The notes: generated by a model not told the origin, from the letters alone. A stretch of 14,932 nt of DNA from JACDDK01 sp038198445 (GCA_038198445.1 JBBPZZ010000131.1:1-14932); one strand, 5' to 3'; shown: positions 6,431 to 13,363, numbered from the stretch's first letter. Translations and numbers: made by a program.

Positions 6431-7335
6431 CCAACGCCGGAGACCCAGAACACTTCCCCGCCCCCTCACCGGAGTCCGCCGTGTCTCCTTATATCCCCGA
6501 TATCGAGGAGCAAGTCGAACACCGCTACGCGGAGAACGGAGGCGTGAAGATCCACTACGCCGCCCTGGGCGAGGGACCGCTCATCGTCATGGTCCACGGC
6601 TTCCCGGACTACTGGTACACCTGGCGCTACCAGATGCGCGCGCTCTCCAGTAACTACCGCGTCGCCGCCCTGGACCTGCGAGGTTACAACCTGAGCGACA
6701 AACCCAGGGGTATCGAGAACTACGGTATGGGCGCGCTGCTCGGGGATGTGGCGACCGTGATCCAGGCCGAAGGTCACGAGAGAGCGATCATCTGCGGCCA
6801 CGACTGGGGCGGCGCAATCTCCTGGCAGTTCGCCTCACGCATCCCGCGAATGACCGAAAAGCTCATCATCCTCAACCTACCGCACCTCACCGGCCTCACC
6901 CGCGAGCTTGCAAACAACCCCGAACAACAGAGAAGCAGCGCCTACACGCGCTTCTTCCAGCAAGAGGGCGCGCACGAATCACTCTCCGCCGAAAGACTCG
7001 CCCGCTGGGTCTCGGATCCAGCGGCCAGGGAACGTTACATCGAGGCGTTCGAGCGCTCCGATTTTGAGGCCATGCTCTACTATTACAAGCGTCACTACCC
7101 GAGAGAGCCCTACCAAGAGATGGGACCTCCAGAGGTTAGAGTCCAGACGCCGGTGCTTATGTTCCACGGTCTCAAGGACCCGTACCTGCTCCCCGGAGCG
7201 CTCGACGGGACCTGGAATTGGGTCGAAAAGGACCTCACGCTTGTAACGGTCCCCGAGGCCGGACACTTCGTCCAGCAGGACGCGGCGGATCTCGTGACCC
7301 GGACTATGGAGAGCTGGCTCTCGGCCAGGAGTTAA
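6427..7335 (+). CDS. Epoxide-hydrolase-like alpha/beta hydrolase
   Basis: A 302-residue alpha/beta hydrolase with an aspartate nucleophile. The oxyanion motif HGFPDYWYTW starts at 57, DLRGYNLSDKP at 83-93, the nucleophile elbow is GHDWGG with D126, the likely acid is D251 (LKDPYL) and the base is H280 (PEAGHF). The cap has LYYYKRHYP (217-225), a place where epoxide hydrolases keep their ring-opening tyrosine. Expected reaction is hydrolysis of an epoxide to a diol; haloalkane or fluoroacetate dehalogenases share the Asp nucleophile and remain possible. ATG 6427 is reached by ATGA coupling from the 15-codon ORF. GTG 6481, with GGAG upstream, is a credible alternative start that would drop 18 poorly conserved residues. 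Its stop overlaps that of the convergent hydrolase gene by 4 bp. Confidence 0.87.
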   Translation: MTNAGDPEHFPAPSPESAVSPYIPDIEEQVEHRYAENGGVKIHYAALGEGPLIVMVHGFPDYWYTWRYQMRALSSNYRVAALDLRGYNLSDKPRGIENYGMGALLGDVATVIQAEGHERAIICGHDWGGAISWQFASRIPRMTEKLIILNLPHLTGLTRELANNPEQQRSSAYTRFFQQEGAHESLSAERLARWVSDPAARERYIEAFERSDFEAMLYYYKRHYPREPYQEMGPPEVRVQTPVLMFHGLKDPYLLPGALDGTWNWVEKDLTLVTVPEAGHFVQQDAADLVTRTMESWLSARS

Positions 7336-8297
7336 GGGCTTTCACTGGCTTTGCAGCCCCCCGCTAAGAACTCACGAACTTCCTTGTTAAAGGTCTCGGC
7401 CCGCTCGTCGTGGGGCAGAAGAGCCGAGTCCTTGAAGATGCGGGGTTCGGCGCGGGGGTTGCGGTTGAGGAAGTCCTCGGCTTCGTATACGGGCGTCGTC
7501 TTCGCTTCCCGGCCCCAGCAGATCATAGTCCGGTGCGGCGCCCGCGGCCAGTAATCGGCCACGCCAAGGTTGAGCTTTCCGGAGACGAAGGCCGCCGGGA
7601 AGTACCTGGCTCCCGGCTGGTGGCTGGTCCTATAGTAACTCTCGATGAGGTCCTCCGTAACGAACCGCGGATCATAGTAGGACATGCGTCCCAGGAAGTA
7701 TTTTATGCCCGCCCGCGAGACGATGGCGTGGTAGAGAGAGTCCCCGATTACGGGAGCGAGGAACAGGCCCTGGATCGCATCTCCGAGAACGCCAGAGGGG
7801 CGTTCGAGGCTGCTGTAGCCGGTGGGACAGATGAGGATCAGCTTCTTGAACAGGCGCGGGCTTCGGACGAGGGCCGGCATGGCGAGCGCGGCGGTGAGGG
7901 AGCTTGCGACGAGATGCGTGGGAGCGCCGATCTCCTCCCGCGCGAAGTCCTCTATTTGCGCGGTTACGTCTTCCGGACCGTAGCGCAGCCGGGGCCGGTC
8001 AGACATCCCGCACCCCAGAAGATCCAGGGCGTAAACCCGGAAGCTTCTGGATAACTCCTCGACGTTTTTGCGGAACTCGAAGGAGGACGCCCCGGCGTAG
8101 ACGCCATGTACCAGCAACAGCGGCTCACCTTCTCCGGCGATGGTATACGCGAGGTCGTGACCTCTCCACCGGTAGTAGCGGGTCTCGCCCCCGATACTAC
8201 TCGCGAGCGGGCCACCACGCCTCGCGAGCCTCCCGTTCACCGCCGCCAACCCTAGAGCCGCGACTCCCACCGATGCCAGCGCCATCTTAATCTTCAT
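7332..8297 (-). CDS. Membrane-anchored alpha/beta hydrolase with atypical active site
   Basis: 321 residues with a hydrophobic N-terminal segment (5-20) suggesting a membrane anchor or uncleaved signal. The alpha/beta hydrolase core is clear: LLLVHGVYAGAS (60-71), ALDLLGCGMSDRP (90-102), elbow VASSLTAA (130-137) with S133 as likely nucleophile. The elbow lacks both flanking glycines of GxSxG. The acid strand reads CWGREAKTTPV (260-270) without the usual Asp, and the expected Gly-His near the C terminus is replaced by ALLPHDE, where H296 could substitute. Substrate unknown; reduced or altered catalysis is possible. ATG 8297 is preceded by GGAGG (8302-8306 on this strand) four bases away. The gene is divergent from marR and may be controlled by it. 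Confidence 0.82.
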   Translation of the reverse strand: MKIKMALASVGVAALGLAAVNGRLARRGGPLASSIGGETRYYRWRGHDLAYTIAGEGEPLLLVHGVYAGASSFEFRKNVEELSRSFRVYALDLLGCGMSDRPRLRYGPEDVTAQIEDFAREEIGAPTHLVASSLTAALAMPALVRSPRLFKKLILICPTGYSSLERPSGVLGDAIQGLFLAPVIGDSLYHAIVSRAGIKYFLGRMSYYDPRFVTEDLIESYYRTSHQPGARYFPAAFVSGKLNLGVADYWPRAPHRTMICWGREAKTTPVYEAEDFLNRNPRAEPRIFKDSALLPHDERAETFNKEVREFLAGGCKASESP

Positions 8298-8354
8298 ACG
8301 TCCTCCGTTGCCCAGGTCTCTATTTCATAGCTTAGCCAATACCTGAGTTTTGTG

Positions 8355-8382
8355 TTGACAAGCTAACTATACCGGGTAAAGT
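8355..8382 (+). promoter_or_regulatory. Likely sigma70 promoter of the marR gene
   Basis: TTGACA (8355-8360) is a perfect -35 hexamer. TAAAGT (8377-8382) is a 4/6 -10 match after 16 bp. The start codon follows 43 bases downstream. No Shine-Dalgarno site is visible before the marR ATG. A -10-like TATAGT also reads on the opposite strand here, so promoters for both divergent genes may overlap. Confidence 0.55.
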
Positions 8383-8421
8383 TTAAGTTAATTAAATAAG
8401 TGTCTTAAATAAACGTTAAAC
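8381..8421. promoter_or_regulatory. AT-rich operator candidate with inverted half-sites
   Basis: Only 7 of 40 bases in 8381-8420 are G or C, in a GC-rich genome. It contains TTTAAG (8382-8387) facing CTTAAA (8404-8409), GTTTAA (8381-8386) facing TTAAAC (8416-8421), and the palindrome TTAATTAA (8388-8395). MarR proteins typically bind AT-rich inverted repeats over their own promoter, which fits this site overlapping the -10. The exact site is a guess. Confidence 0.35.
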
Positions 8422-8424
8422 AGC

Positions 8425-8901
8425 ATGGAGTATGGTTTGGATCGCGAGGGTCTCGTAGACGAAGTCTTGATGTTGATGCCGGTATTGATGAGGCATTTCG
8501 GGGGGCCTACTCCGGCGGAGACGGAGGAGATCTCTCGTAAGGGCGTGCCGATGGACGTCCACGTTTCTCCGGGGCACGTCCAGGTTCTGATAGCGCTTAC
8601 ACAGGGACCGCAGTCGGTGGGGCAACTGGCGAAGACGGTGGGTGTCTCGCCGCCGGGCGTCACCCAGCTTGTGGACCGGCTGGTCGAGCATGGGTGGGTC
8701 GAGCGGCGCCACGACGAGACGGACCGGAGGGTAGTGCTGGTGGATTACGTGCCGGGGATGCACGAGGTTGCGAGCCGCATCATGGAAGGTCCCCGGCTCC
8801 GGGTTCAGAGGGCGATAAATTCGCTGGACGACGAAGAGGCTCGCGCGTTCGTGAAGGGCTTAAAGCTGATGAGCGCCGGGTTCGGACCTGGGCATGGATA
8901 G
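8425..8901 (+). CDS. MarR-family winged-helix transcriptional regulator
   Basis: 158 residues with an N-terminal dimerisation helix region and a winged helix-turn-helix: QSVGQLAKTVGVSPPGVTQL (63-82) is the HTH and DRLVEHGWVERR (84-95) completes the recognition region. DETDRRVVLV (97-106) is the wing with the conserved DxR-type motif. C-terminal helices follow (roughly 112-150). MarR proteins are usually repressors released by small aromatic or toxic ligands. The position between a divergent hydrolase and a downstream RND pump suggests control of both and of itself. ATG 8425 has no visible Shine-Dalgarno site and lies in AT-rich DNA. Cys residues are absent, so a thiol-based redox switch is unlikely and ligand release is more likely. 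Confidence 0.88.
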   Translation: MEYGLDREGLVDEVLMLMPVLMRHFGGPTPAETEEISRKGVPMDVHVSPGHVQVLIALTQGPQSVGQLAKTVGVSPPGVTQLVDRLVEHGWVERRHDETDRRVVLVDYVPGMHEVASRIMEGPRLRVQRAINSLDDEEARAFVKGLKLMSAGFGPGHG

Positions 8902-8943
8902 GAGAGCGAGGGCATCGTCCCGGATCTGCCGGAGGAACGGTTA

Positions 8944-8984
8944 ATGGTCCTCGGGTCTGAGGCAAGTTCCGACTTCAGGACCAT
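8944..8984. repeat. Inverted repeat between marR and the efflux gene
   Basis: ATGGTCCT (8944-8951) and AGGACCAT (8977-8984) are perfect 8-bp arms. In RNA the stem can extend after one C-C mismatch through GGGUC/GACUU with two G-U pairs, leaving a 13-base loop. No T tract follows, so it does not look like a terminator. It could be an operator for MarR or an mRNA structure that hides the leader ORF start codon. Confidence 0.6.
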
Positions 8985-9066
8985 GTGTCGCCTCTTACCC
9001 CCGTTTACAGTCGTGCCATCTACAGTTGTTCCGTACGCAGTTGGTCAGGAAGGGAGCCACCAGTGA
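8944..9066 (+). CDS. Possible 40-residue leader ORF ahead of the efflux gene
   Basis: ATG 8944 is preceded by GGAGGA (8931-8936) at seven bases, among the best ribosome sites in the window. The frame runs 40 codons to TGA 9064-9066 and lies 42 bases after the marR stop. The start codon forms the left arm of an inverted repeat. The peptide (begins MVLGSEASSDFRTM, contains LLPPFTVVPSTVVPY) matches no family I know. It may act as a regulatory leader for the RND gene or be a small protein. Without comparative data, chance remains possible. Confidence 0.35.
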   Translation: MVLGSEASSDFRTMCRLLPPFTVVPSTVVPYAVGQEGSHQ

Positions 9067-9096
9067 GCGGCGCGAATCTCCGAACCAAAGTAGTTA

Positions 9097-9112
9097 CGCG
9101 CGTAGACGCGCG
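9097..9112. repeat. GC hairpin in the RND 5' leader
   Basis: CGCGCG (9097-9102), loop taga, CGCGCG (9107-9112) lies 16 bases before the RND ribosome site. It is small but entirely G-C and could modulate access of ribosomes to the pump gene. Confidence 0.35.
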
Positions 9113-9128
9113 CTGTGGAGCCGGGCCT

Positions 9129-9133
9129 GGAGG
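9129..9133 (+). promoter_or_regulatory. Ribosome binding site deciding the RND start
   Basis: GGAGG within CTGGAGGGGAGA ends nine bases before ATG 9143. This supports the ATG 9143 start against the longer open frame that begins at TTG 9026. Confidence 0.7.
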
Positions 9134-9142
9134 GGAGATCTG

Positions 9143-12100
9143 ATGGCGGCCATCGTCCGCTGGTGTCTCAAGAACAAGTCTGTGGTGTTGCTCGCGGCCA
9201 TACTCCTCATCGCGAGCGGGGCATATGCGACGACGAGACTCAATCAGGAGCTTCTGCCTGACATCTCTTTCCCCGTAATCGTCGTCCAGACGCCCGTGGC
9301 CGGGGCGGGACCGGATCTCGTCGACAAGCAGGTGACGCAGCCGGTCGAGGGCGTCATAAACAGCGTGGACGGCATCAATAGCGTCCAGTCCACCTCCTCG
9401 CAGGGATTCTCGATAGTAGTGGTGGAGTTTGATCTCGACACCGATACCGACAAGGCAAAGACCGACCTCCAGAACGTGCTCGACGGCGTGACCTTGCCGC
9501 AGCAGGCCGGTCAACCCGAGGTAACGAGCCAGTCCGCCTCCCAGTTCCCGATCATAAACCTCTCACTCGCCGCCAGCAACGGCGCCCTCGCCAGCCTTAC
9601 CAAGTATGCCGAGGATACGGTCGTTCCCGAGATGGAAGACGTGGACGGTGTCGCGAGCGCCGACCTGATAGGCGGTGCGGAGAAGCGCATAGAAGTCAAG
9701 GTAGACCCAGACAAGCTGAAGAAGGAAGACATATCCACCGATGCCCTCGTCGGAGCGATAAGCGGGGCCAACGTCGACACTCCCGTCGGCAGCGCGCCAG
9801 TAGATGGCCTGGATACGCCCGTGCGCGCCAGGAGCGAGCTTGCCAACGCCGATGCCCTCAAGAAGCTCCCCGTTGGAATCTCCGGAGCTTCGAGTGCCGC
9901 TCCCTCCTCCGCTCCCACCAGTACCGCCGCGGGAGCCGCCCCGGGAGGTGCTTCCGCCGCTTCTAGCGGTGAGGCGCCGAAGCCGGTGCTGCTCGGGGAT
10001 GTGGCGGAGGTGCGTACGGTGCCTTCGGACTTGTCGGGGATCTCACGCACCAACGGAAAGCCGAGCCTCGGGCTGAACATCGTCAAGGAGAAAGACGCCA
10101 ACACCGTCGAGGTCGCGGCGGCGGTCGACAAGAAGCTCGGCGATGTGCGTGACAAACTGGGCGATAAGCAGGTTGTGGTGGTCAACAACGCGGCCACCTC
10201 CGTCAAGGAGTCGGTGAACGGGTTGGTCGAGGAGGCGCTCGTCGGCGCGGTGCTGGCGATATTGGTGATCTTCGCCTTCCTCCGTTCCCTGCGGGCCACG
10301 CTGGTCACGGCAGTTTCGCTGCCGACCTCGGTGCTTGCCGCCCTCCTGTTCTCCTGGGGCGACAACCTGACGCTTAACATCATCACCCTCGCGGGCCTGA
10401 CTATCGCTATCGGGCGCGTCGTGGACGATGCTATCGTGGTGCTGGAGAACTCCTACCGTTACGTGCAGCAGGGCCTTGACTCGGAGGAGGCGGCCCTGCG
10501 CGGCACCACCGAGGTAGCGAGCGCGATCACCTCCTCGACGCTGACCACGACCGCCGTATTCGCGCCGCTCGCGATCGTTGGCGGCATAGTATCCAAGTTC
10601 TTCGTACCGCTCTCTCTGACGGTCGCATTGGCGCTGCTGGCCTCCCTGATCGTCGCGGTGACGGTCATCCCCGTGCTCGTTAGCATCTTCCTCAAACACC
10701 GGGTCGAGCAGGGCCGCGTATCCGCGACCGGGGAAGAGGACGCAGGCGAGGGACGCCGGGTAAGTGGTGTGGCCCGGTTCCTGATCGGGGTAGTGGTGTT
10801 CCTGACAATATCGGCCGTCGCGCTCGCGGTCGCCTCGAAGGCCGGGGTTCTGGGTGGATTGCCCGATCTACCTCAGAGCTTCACGGATGCTGTCGATGGT
10901 ATCGTCTCCGGCTTTGGTCTCTCATGGCCGGCTTTCCTCGCGGTGGCGGGCGCGGTTCTGGTGCTTCTGCTGGTGGGGATCGCGCTCTTGCTAAGGAGGC
11001 GGCGTCCTTCGGAGCGTGCGGAGAGCGGGCTGCTGGTCGGCATCTACACCCCGATGCTCCGCTGGAGTTTGCGTCATCGTCTGATCGTGCCGCTGCTGGC
11101 GCTGCTGGCCTTCGCCGGGGGGCTCGCGACCATACCGTTCCTGCCGGTCAGCTTCTTCCCGCCGAGCGAGGAGCCCCTCCTGATCGCCGACGCGGAGCTC
11201 CCAACGGGAACCGGGCTTCAGCAGACGAGCGATAAGCTGCGTCCGTTCGAGGACTTCCTGAAAAAAGACGAGGGGATCAAGAGCTACCAGTTATCCATCG
11301 GCGGAGAGAATACCTTCAACCCTGATACACCGGTGCGCCCCAGCAACCAGGCCGAGGCGTACATAAACGTCAAACCGGACTCGAACGTGAGCAGCGCGCT
11401 CAAGCGGGTGGACAAGGAGGGCAACCGTCTCTACGGCTCCAAGTTCAAGGTCCAGATCGTCTCAAATGGTCCCCCGCAGGGCGGTCTCGAAGCCGTCCTG
11501 ACCGGCGGCTCGGACAAACAACTCGCCGAGGCGTCGAAGCTCGTGTCGAAGAAGTTCCAGAAGCTGGACAACGTTAACAACGTCCAGAGCGACCTTTCAG
11601 GCGGCAATCGCGAGGTCTCCGTAAACGCGGACCCGGCGAAAGCGGCGAAGGCCGGGCTCTCGCCGGGCAGCGTCTCGACCTCCCTCGGCTCGCTCCTCGG
11701 CGACAGCACCGTAACGAGCATCGGGGACGTACCGGTCTACCTCGGTGTGCCCAAGAACTCGGCGGATTCGGTAGATAAGCTCAAGGCGCTTCCGGTAAGT
11801 CCCGGCACGACGGCGGGAGACGTAGCGGAGATAAAGAAGGTGGACGCTCCGGCGGCCATCAGCCGCTCCGACGGCGACCGGGCGGTTACGGTAACGGGGA
11901 ATATTACCTCCGACAATACACAGGGCGTCTCGACCGCGGCGAAGGACGCCGTCGACAAGCTCGACCTGCCGGGCGGCGTAAAGGCAAACGTGGGAGGCGA
12001 GTCCGACGACATAAACGACAGCTTCAGGAACCTCTTCCTCTCCATCATCGTGGCGCTGGTGTTGGTTTATCTGATCCTGGTCGTCTTCTTCGGATCGATC

Positions 12101-12538
12101 CTCACACCGCTCGTCATACTTCTCTCGGTGCCTCTCACCACGGTCGGCGCTTTCGGGGCTCTGTACCTGACGGACACGGCGATATCACTGCCGTCACTGC
12201 TCGGGATACTGCTGCTGATCGGGATAGTCGTATCGAACGCCATCCTGCTCGTGGACTTCACGATAAAGGCCCGCGACGACTACGAGACCTCCGACGAGGC
12301 TCTGATCGCCGCCGGACAGGCCCGTCTCCGGCCCATCCTGATGACGGCCCTGGCGACCATCTTCGCCCTCGCGCCGTTGGGACTGGGACTCGCGGGCGGG
12401 GGAAGTTCGCTCATCTCGTCCAGCCTGGCGATCACCGTAATCGGCGGTCTCACCACTTCGACTTTCCTGACGCTGCTCGTGGTGCCGGTCGGTTACTCGC
12501 TCCTGAAGGGTGACCGGAGGCGCAAGAAGAAAGGGTAG
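9143..12538 (+). CDS. RND-superfamily efflux pump permease (HAE-type, AcrB/SwrC-like)
   Basis: 1131 residues. Two-fold RND architecture: a helix near residues 12-32, a large extracytoplasmic porter domain, helices 2-6, then the second repeat starting at a helix near 647 and ending before a basic RRRKKKG tail. The proton-relay pair is D428-D429 in VVDDAIVVLEN. In the second repeat SNAILLVDF (S1031-N1032) stands where AcrB has its relay lysine, as in many relatives. It should export drugs or lipids using proton influx. No membrane-fusion or outer-membrane partner gene is nearby, as with Bacillus SwrC. Odd features: an Ala/Ser/Pro-rich insert at about 248-276 in the porter domain, and an insert of roughly 100 residues between helix 6 and the second repeat with two extra hydrophobic segments (545-565, 596-617). 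Probably co-transcribed with marR. Confidence 0.92.
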   Translation: MAAIVRWCLKNKSVVLLAAILLIASGAYATTRLNQELLPDISFPVIVVQTPVAGAGPDLVDKQVTQPVEGVINSVDGINSVQSTSSQGFSIVVVEFDLDTDTDKAKTDLQNVLDGVTLPQQAGQPEVTSQSASQFPIINLSLAASNGALASLTKYAEDTVVPEMEDVDGVASADLIGGAEKRIEVKVDPDKLKKEDISTDALVGAISGANVDTPVGSAPVDGLDTPVRARSELANADALKKLPVGISGASSAAPSSAPTSTAAGAAPGGASAASSGEAPKPVLLGDVAEVRTVPSDLSGISRTNGKPSLGLNIVKEKDANTVEVAAAVDKKLGDVRDKLGDKQVVVVNNAATSVKESVNGLVEEALVGAVLAILVIFAFLRSLRATLVTAVSLPTSVLAALLFSWGDNLTLNIITLAGLTIAIGRVVDDAIVVLENSYRYVQQGLDSEEAALRGTTEVASAITSSTLTTTAVFAPLAIVGGIVSKFFVPLSLTVALALLASLIVAVTVIPVLVSIFLKHRVEQGRVSATGEEDAGEGRRVSGVARFLIGVVVFLTISAVALAVASKAGVLGGLPDLPQSFTDAVDGIVSGFGLSWPAFLAVAGAVLVLLLVGIALLLRRRRPSERAESGLLVGIYTPMLRWSLRHRLIVPLLALLAFAGGLATIPFLPVSFFPPSEEPLLIADAELPTGTGLQQTSDKLRPFEDFLKKDEGIKSYQLSIGGENTFNPDTPVRPSNQAEAYINVKPDSNVSSALKRVDKEGNRLYGSKFKVQIVSNGPPQGGLEAVLTGGSDKQLAEASKLVSKKFQKLDNVNNVQSDLSGGNREVSVNADPAKAAKAGLSPGSVSTSLGSLLGDSTVTSIGDVPVYLGVPKNSADSVDKLKALPVSPGTTAGDVAEIKKVDAPAAISRSDGDRAVTVTGNITSDNTQGVSTAAKDAVDKLDLPGGVKANVGGESDDINDSFRNLFLSIIVALVLVYLILVVFFGSILTPLVILLSVPLTTVGAFGALYLTDTAISLPSLLGILLLIGIVVSNAILLVDFTIKARDDYETSDEALIAAGQARLRPILMTALATIFALAPLGLGLAGGGSSLISSSLAITVIGGLTTSTFLTLLVVPVGYSLLKGDRRRKKKG

Positions 12539-12540
12539 GA

Positions 12541-13029
12541 TTGGAGCAGAGGCTAGAGACGGGAGAGAAGGCTCCTCATTTCAGCCTGTTGGCGGCGGGT
12601 TCCGGACGCCGGGTGAGCCTTGAAGGCGCGGCGGGACGGAAAGCCGTCCTCATCTTTCACCTGCAGGGAACGGCCCCGACGGCGCGGGAGATCAACCGCG
12701 CCGTCCGCGCCCGCCACCCACCGGAAGAAGTCCTGATCGCCAGCGTCGTAGACCTCTCCGTCGTGCCGCCCGTCTACTGGATGTCGGTGAGCCTCATCCT
12801 GAACACGGCCTACAACCAGGCCGCCGCCGAGCTACCGTCAGATACAGATCCGGCGGATTACGTGGTCATCCTTCCCGACTGGGCTGGCTTCGTAAGCCGC
12901 AACTATGGGGTGCGAAACACGGGGCGCGCCGCCGTAATAGTGATCGTTGACGAAGACTCAAACGTAGCAAGTTACTATCAGGGCGAGAGACCCGTCGAAG
13001 CAGTTTTCGGGGCTCTGGAGCTGAAGTAG
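12541..13029 (+). CDS. Thioredoxin-fold (redoxin-like) protein lacking all cysteines
   Basis: 162 residues from TTG 12541, two bases after the pump stop, with AAGGG just upstream; translation is probably coupled to the pump. The N terminus GEKAPHFSLLAAGSGRRVSL followed by KAVLIFHLQGTAPTAREIN matches the start of AhpC/TSA-type redoxins, and VVILPDWAGFVSRNYGVR and AVIVIVDEDSNVASYYQG match their later strands. The position where a peroxidatic or CxxC cysteine would fall reads QGTAPTA, and the whole protein has no Cys. It therefore cannot be a thiol peroxidase or disulfide reductase by the usual mechanism. A binding, scaffold or chaperone role is inferred, possibly linked to the pump. No signal peptide is visible, so it is likely cytosolic. 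Confidence 0.7.
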   Translation: MEQRLETGEKAPHFSLLAAGSGRRVSLEGAAGRKAVLIFHLQGTAPTAREINRAVRARHPPEEVLIASVVDLSVVPPVYWMSVSLILNTAYNQAAAELPSDTDPADYVVILPDWAGFVSRNYGVRNTGRAAVIVIVDEDSNVASYYQGERPVEAVFGALELK

Positions 13030-13040
13030 TGTGTGAGACG

Positions 13041-13072
13041 ACAGTTTGGCATGCGGGAGAGATGCAAACTGT
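13041..13072. repeat. Strong hairpin after the redoxin-like gene
   Basis: ACAGTTT-g-GCAT (13041-13052) pairs with ATGCAAACTGT (13062-13072): 11 base pairs with one bulged G and a 9-base loop gcgggagag. It starts 11 bases after the preceding stop. The downstream sequence is A-rich, not T-rich, so it is not a classical intrinsic terminator for the plus strand. It may protect a 3' end, act as an operator, or structure the leader of the next gene. Confidence 0.6.
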
Positions 13073-13084
13073 AAGAAAAACATA

Positions 13085-13093
13085 GAGAGGAGG
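13085..13093 (+). promoter_or_regulatory. Strong Shine-Dalgarno site pointing to an ATC codon
   Basis: GAGAGGAGG at 13085-13093 is followed six bases later by ATC (13100-13102), in frame with the following ORF. No ATG, GTG or TTG lies within the usual window after it. Confidence 0.55.
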
Positions 13094-13099
13094 TTAGTC

Positions 13100-13363
13100 A
13101 TCAACAGGGGAAGACACCGCCAGCGTACCCCAGAGCGGCAGTACCAGGGCCAGATGCGCGAGGTCCTCAAGCAGAGGATCGACCACGTCCCGGCGCGGAT
13201 CTCCCGCGGCGAGGTGGAGGAGATAGGCGCTGAGATTGGGTTGCGAGACCCGACCGACGCCGTCCGGCTCTTCGACCGGCTGAAGGGTGTTTCGTGGAGT
13301 GGCGACTACATCGTATCCGGTGATAGCAGCTGGGTGACCGCCTGGGTAACCGAGGTCAACTAG
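13100..13363 (+). CDS. Small hypothetical protein, probable ATC start
   Basis: An ORF ending at TAG 13361-13363. With the ATC start set by the ribosome site it has 87 residues. Other starts are TTG 13046 (105 residues, but inside a hairpin and with no good ribosome site) and ATG 13154 (69 residues, no ribosome site). The product is basic at the N terminus (NRGRHRQRTPERQ), then helical (QMREVLKQRIDHV, RGEVEEIGAEIG), then a beta-rich end (GVSWSGDYIVSGD, SWVTAWVTEV). I do not recognise the family; a small HTH-like or nucleic-acid-binding protein is conceivable from the basic arm, but that is only a guess. No Cys, no membrane helix. Codon use matches the neighbours, so the frame is probably real. 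Confidence 0.6.
   Translation: MNRGRHRQRTPERQYQGQMREVLKQRIDHVPARISRGEVEEIGAEIGLRDPTDAVRLFDRLKGVSWSGDYIVSGDSSWVTAWVTEVN

Noticed and set aside
8388..8395. TTAATTAA palindrome as a stand-alone binding site
   Set aside because: Short and expected in such AT-rich DNA; counted only as part of the wider marR operator candidate.
9026..9142. N-terminal extension of the RND pump from TTG 9026
   Set aside because: The strong GGAGG at 9129-9133 and the typical RND N terminus both point to ATG 9143. The extension is Arg-rich and unlike the family.
9511..10386. Long minus-strand ORF antisense to the RND gene
   Set aside because: Ser/Thr/Ala-rich shadow of a high-GC coding frame with no motif. The plus-strand frame holds all RND motifs.
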